53,683 nt of DNA from a virus, in the IMG/VR virus record IMGVR_UViG_3300021168_000039, positions 1-53,683 of that record; one strand, written 5' to 3'. Of this stretch, positions 53,495 through 53,683 are shown in pieces. A program made the position numbers and the translations under genes. Under the pieces are notes generated by a model. It made no database searches and was not told the DNA's origin. It saw only the letters and a list, made by a program, of their open reading frames with translations. Each line of letters starts with the position of its first letter. Position 1 is the first letter of the stretch.

Positions 53495-53683
53495 ATGGCA
53501 CTTTTGGAAGCGGCTGTAGAAGCCGTTGAACTTGACGCCTTTGCCAAGGAAATCCCTGATCTCGTGTTTCACGGGACCACGGCTTATTCTTTGTTCAAGG
53601 CCGAAGCAACAAACGTCCCGGTTAGCAACCAGTCCAACGCTGGTGGCACCGTACGTGCATCGTTCCGTGTTCCGTTCCGCGTG
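53495..53683 (+). CDS. Probable major capsid protein (first 63 codons)
   Basis: The frame opens at an ATG after GAAGGTAAATCTTT and runs off the window. LLEAAVEAVELDAFAKEIPD, a Phe-rich LVFHGTTAYSLFKAEATNVP and VSNQSNAGGTVRASFRVPFR. Position after scaffold and the beta-rich start fit a HK97-fold capsid protein, but the family cannot be fixed from this fragment. Confidence 0.65.
   Translation, partial: MALLEAAVEAVELDAFAKEIPDLVFHGTTAYSLFKAEATNVPVSNQSNAGGTVRASFRVPFRV

Overview
This window is part of a tailed double-stranded DNA phage genome (Caudoviricetes). It carries a terminase large subunit, a portal, a scaffold candidate and the start of the major capsid gene in the usual order, plus a phage-encoded replisome and many small overlapping genes. 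The host is not certain. The DUF5715-like lysis candidate (5425-6012) and the secreted protein at 8877-9407 resemble, from memory, proteins of Acidobacteriota. That points weakly to an acidobacterial or similar soil/sediment host.

Region 1 (1-27.5 kb, almost all on the minus strand) is the early/metabolic arm. It contains an RNA ligase fragment, a TOPRIM primase-helicase, a possible ssDNA-binding protein, a PD-(D/E)XK nuclease, a ParB-like protein, an SF2 helicase, an A-type Fe-S carrier, a candidate lysis block and about 60 small proteins. Many are chained by ATGA/TAATG overlaps. At 9.48-9.90 kb the strand carries what reads as a circularly permuted, two-piece tmRNA gene. Its acceptor stem, T arm, P2 helix and PK1 pseudoknot can all be drawn, and its predicted tag ends in Gly-Arg. 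This is the most interesting object in the window.

Region 2 (27.5-31.5 kb) is a divergent control region. It has promoters facing both ways, about 1.1 kb of gene-free DNA with three 22-bp-spaced iteron-like repeats, tRNA-Ile and tRNA-Val, and a short plus-strand operon with a dual-specificity phosphatase. A bidirectional terminator closes it.

Region 3 (31.5-38.8 kb, minus) is the nucleotide/DNA metabolism block: HAD phosphatase, RNase H, DUF4326, MazG, class II ribonucleotide reductase and DNA polymerase I with proofreading.

Region 4 (39-53.7 kb, plus) starts from a good sigma70 promoter. It carries a GIY-YIG gene, two highly structured gene-free stretches around tRNA-Thr, tRNA-Ala and tRNA-Asn, then the late genes: SprT-like protease, TerS candidate, TerL, portal, histidine phosphatase, scaffold, a glycosyltransferase, a GIY-YIG/NUMOD3 homing endonuclease and the first 63 codons of the probable capsid gene behind a pseudoknotted leader. 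Seven HNH/GIY-YIG type nucleases are scattered through the window.
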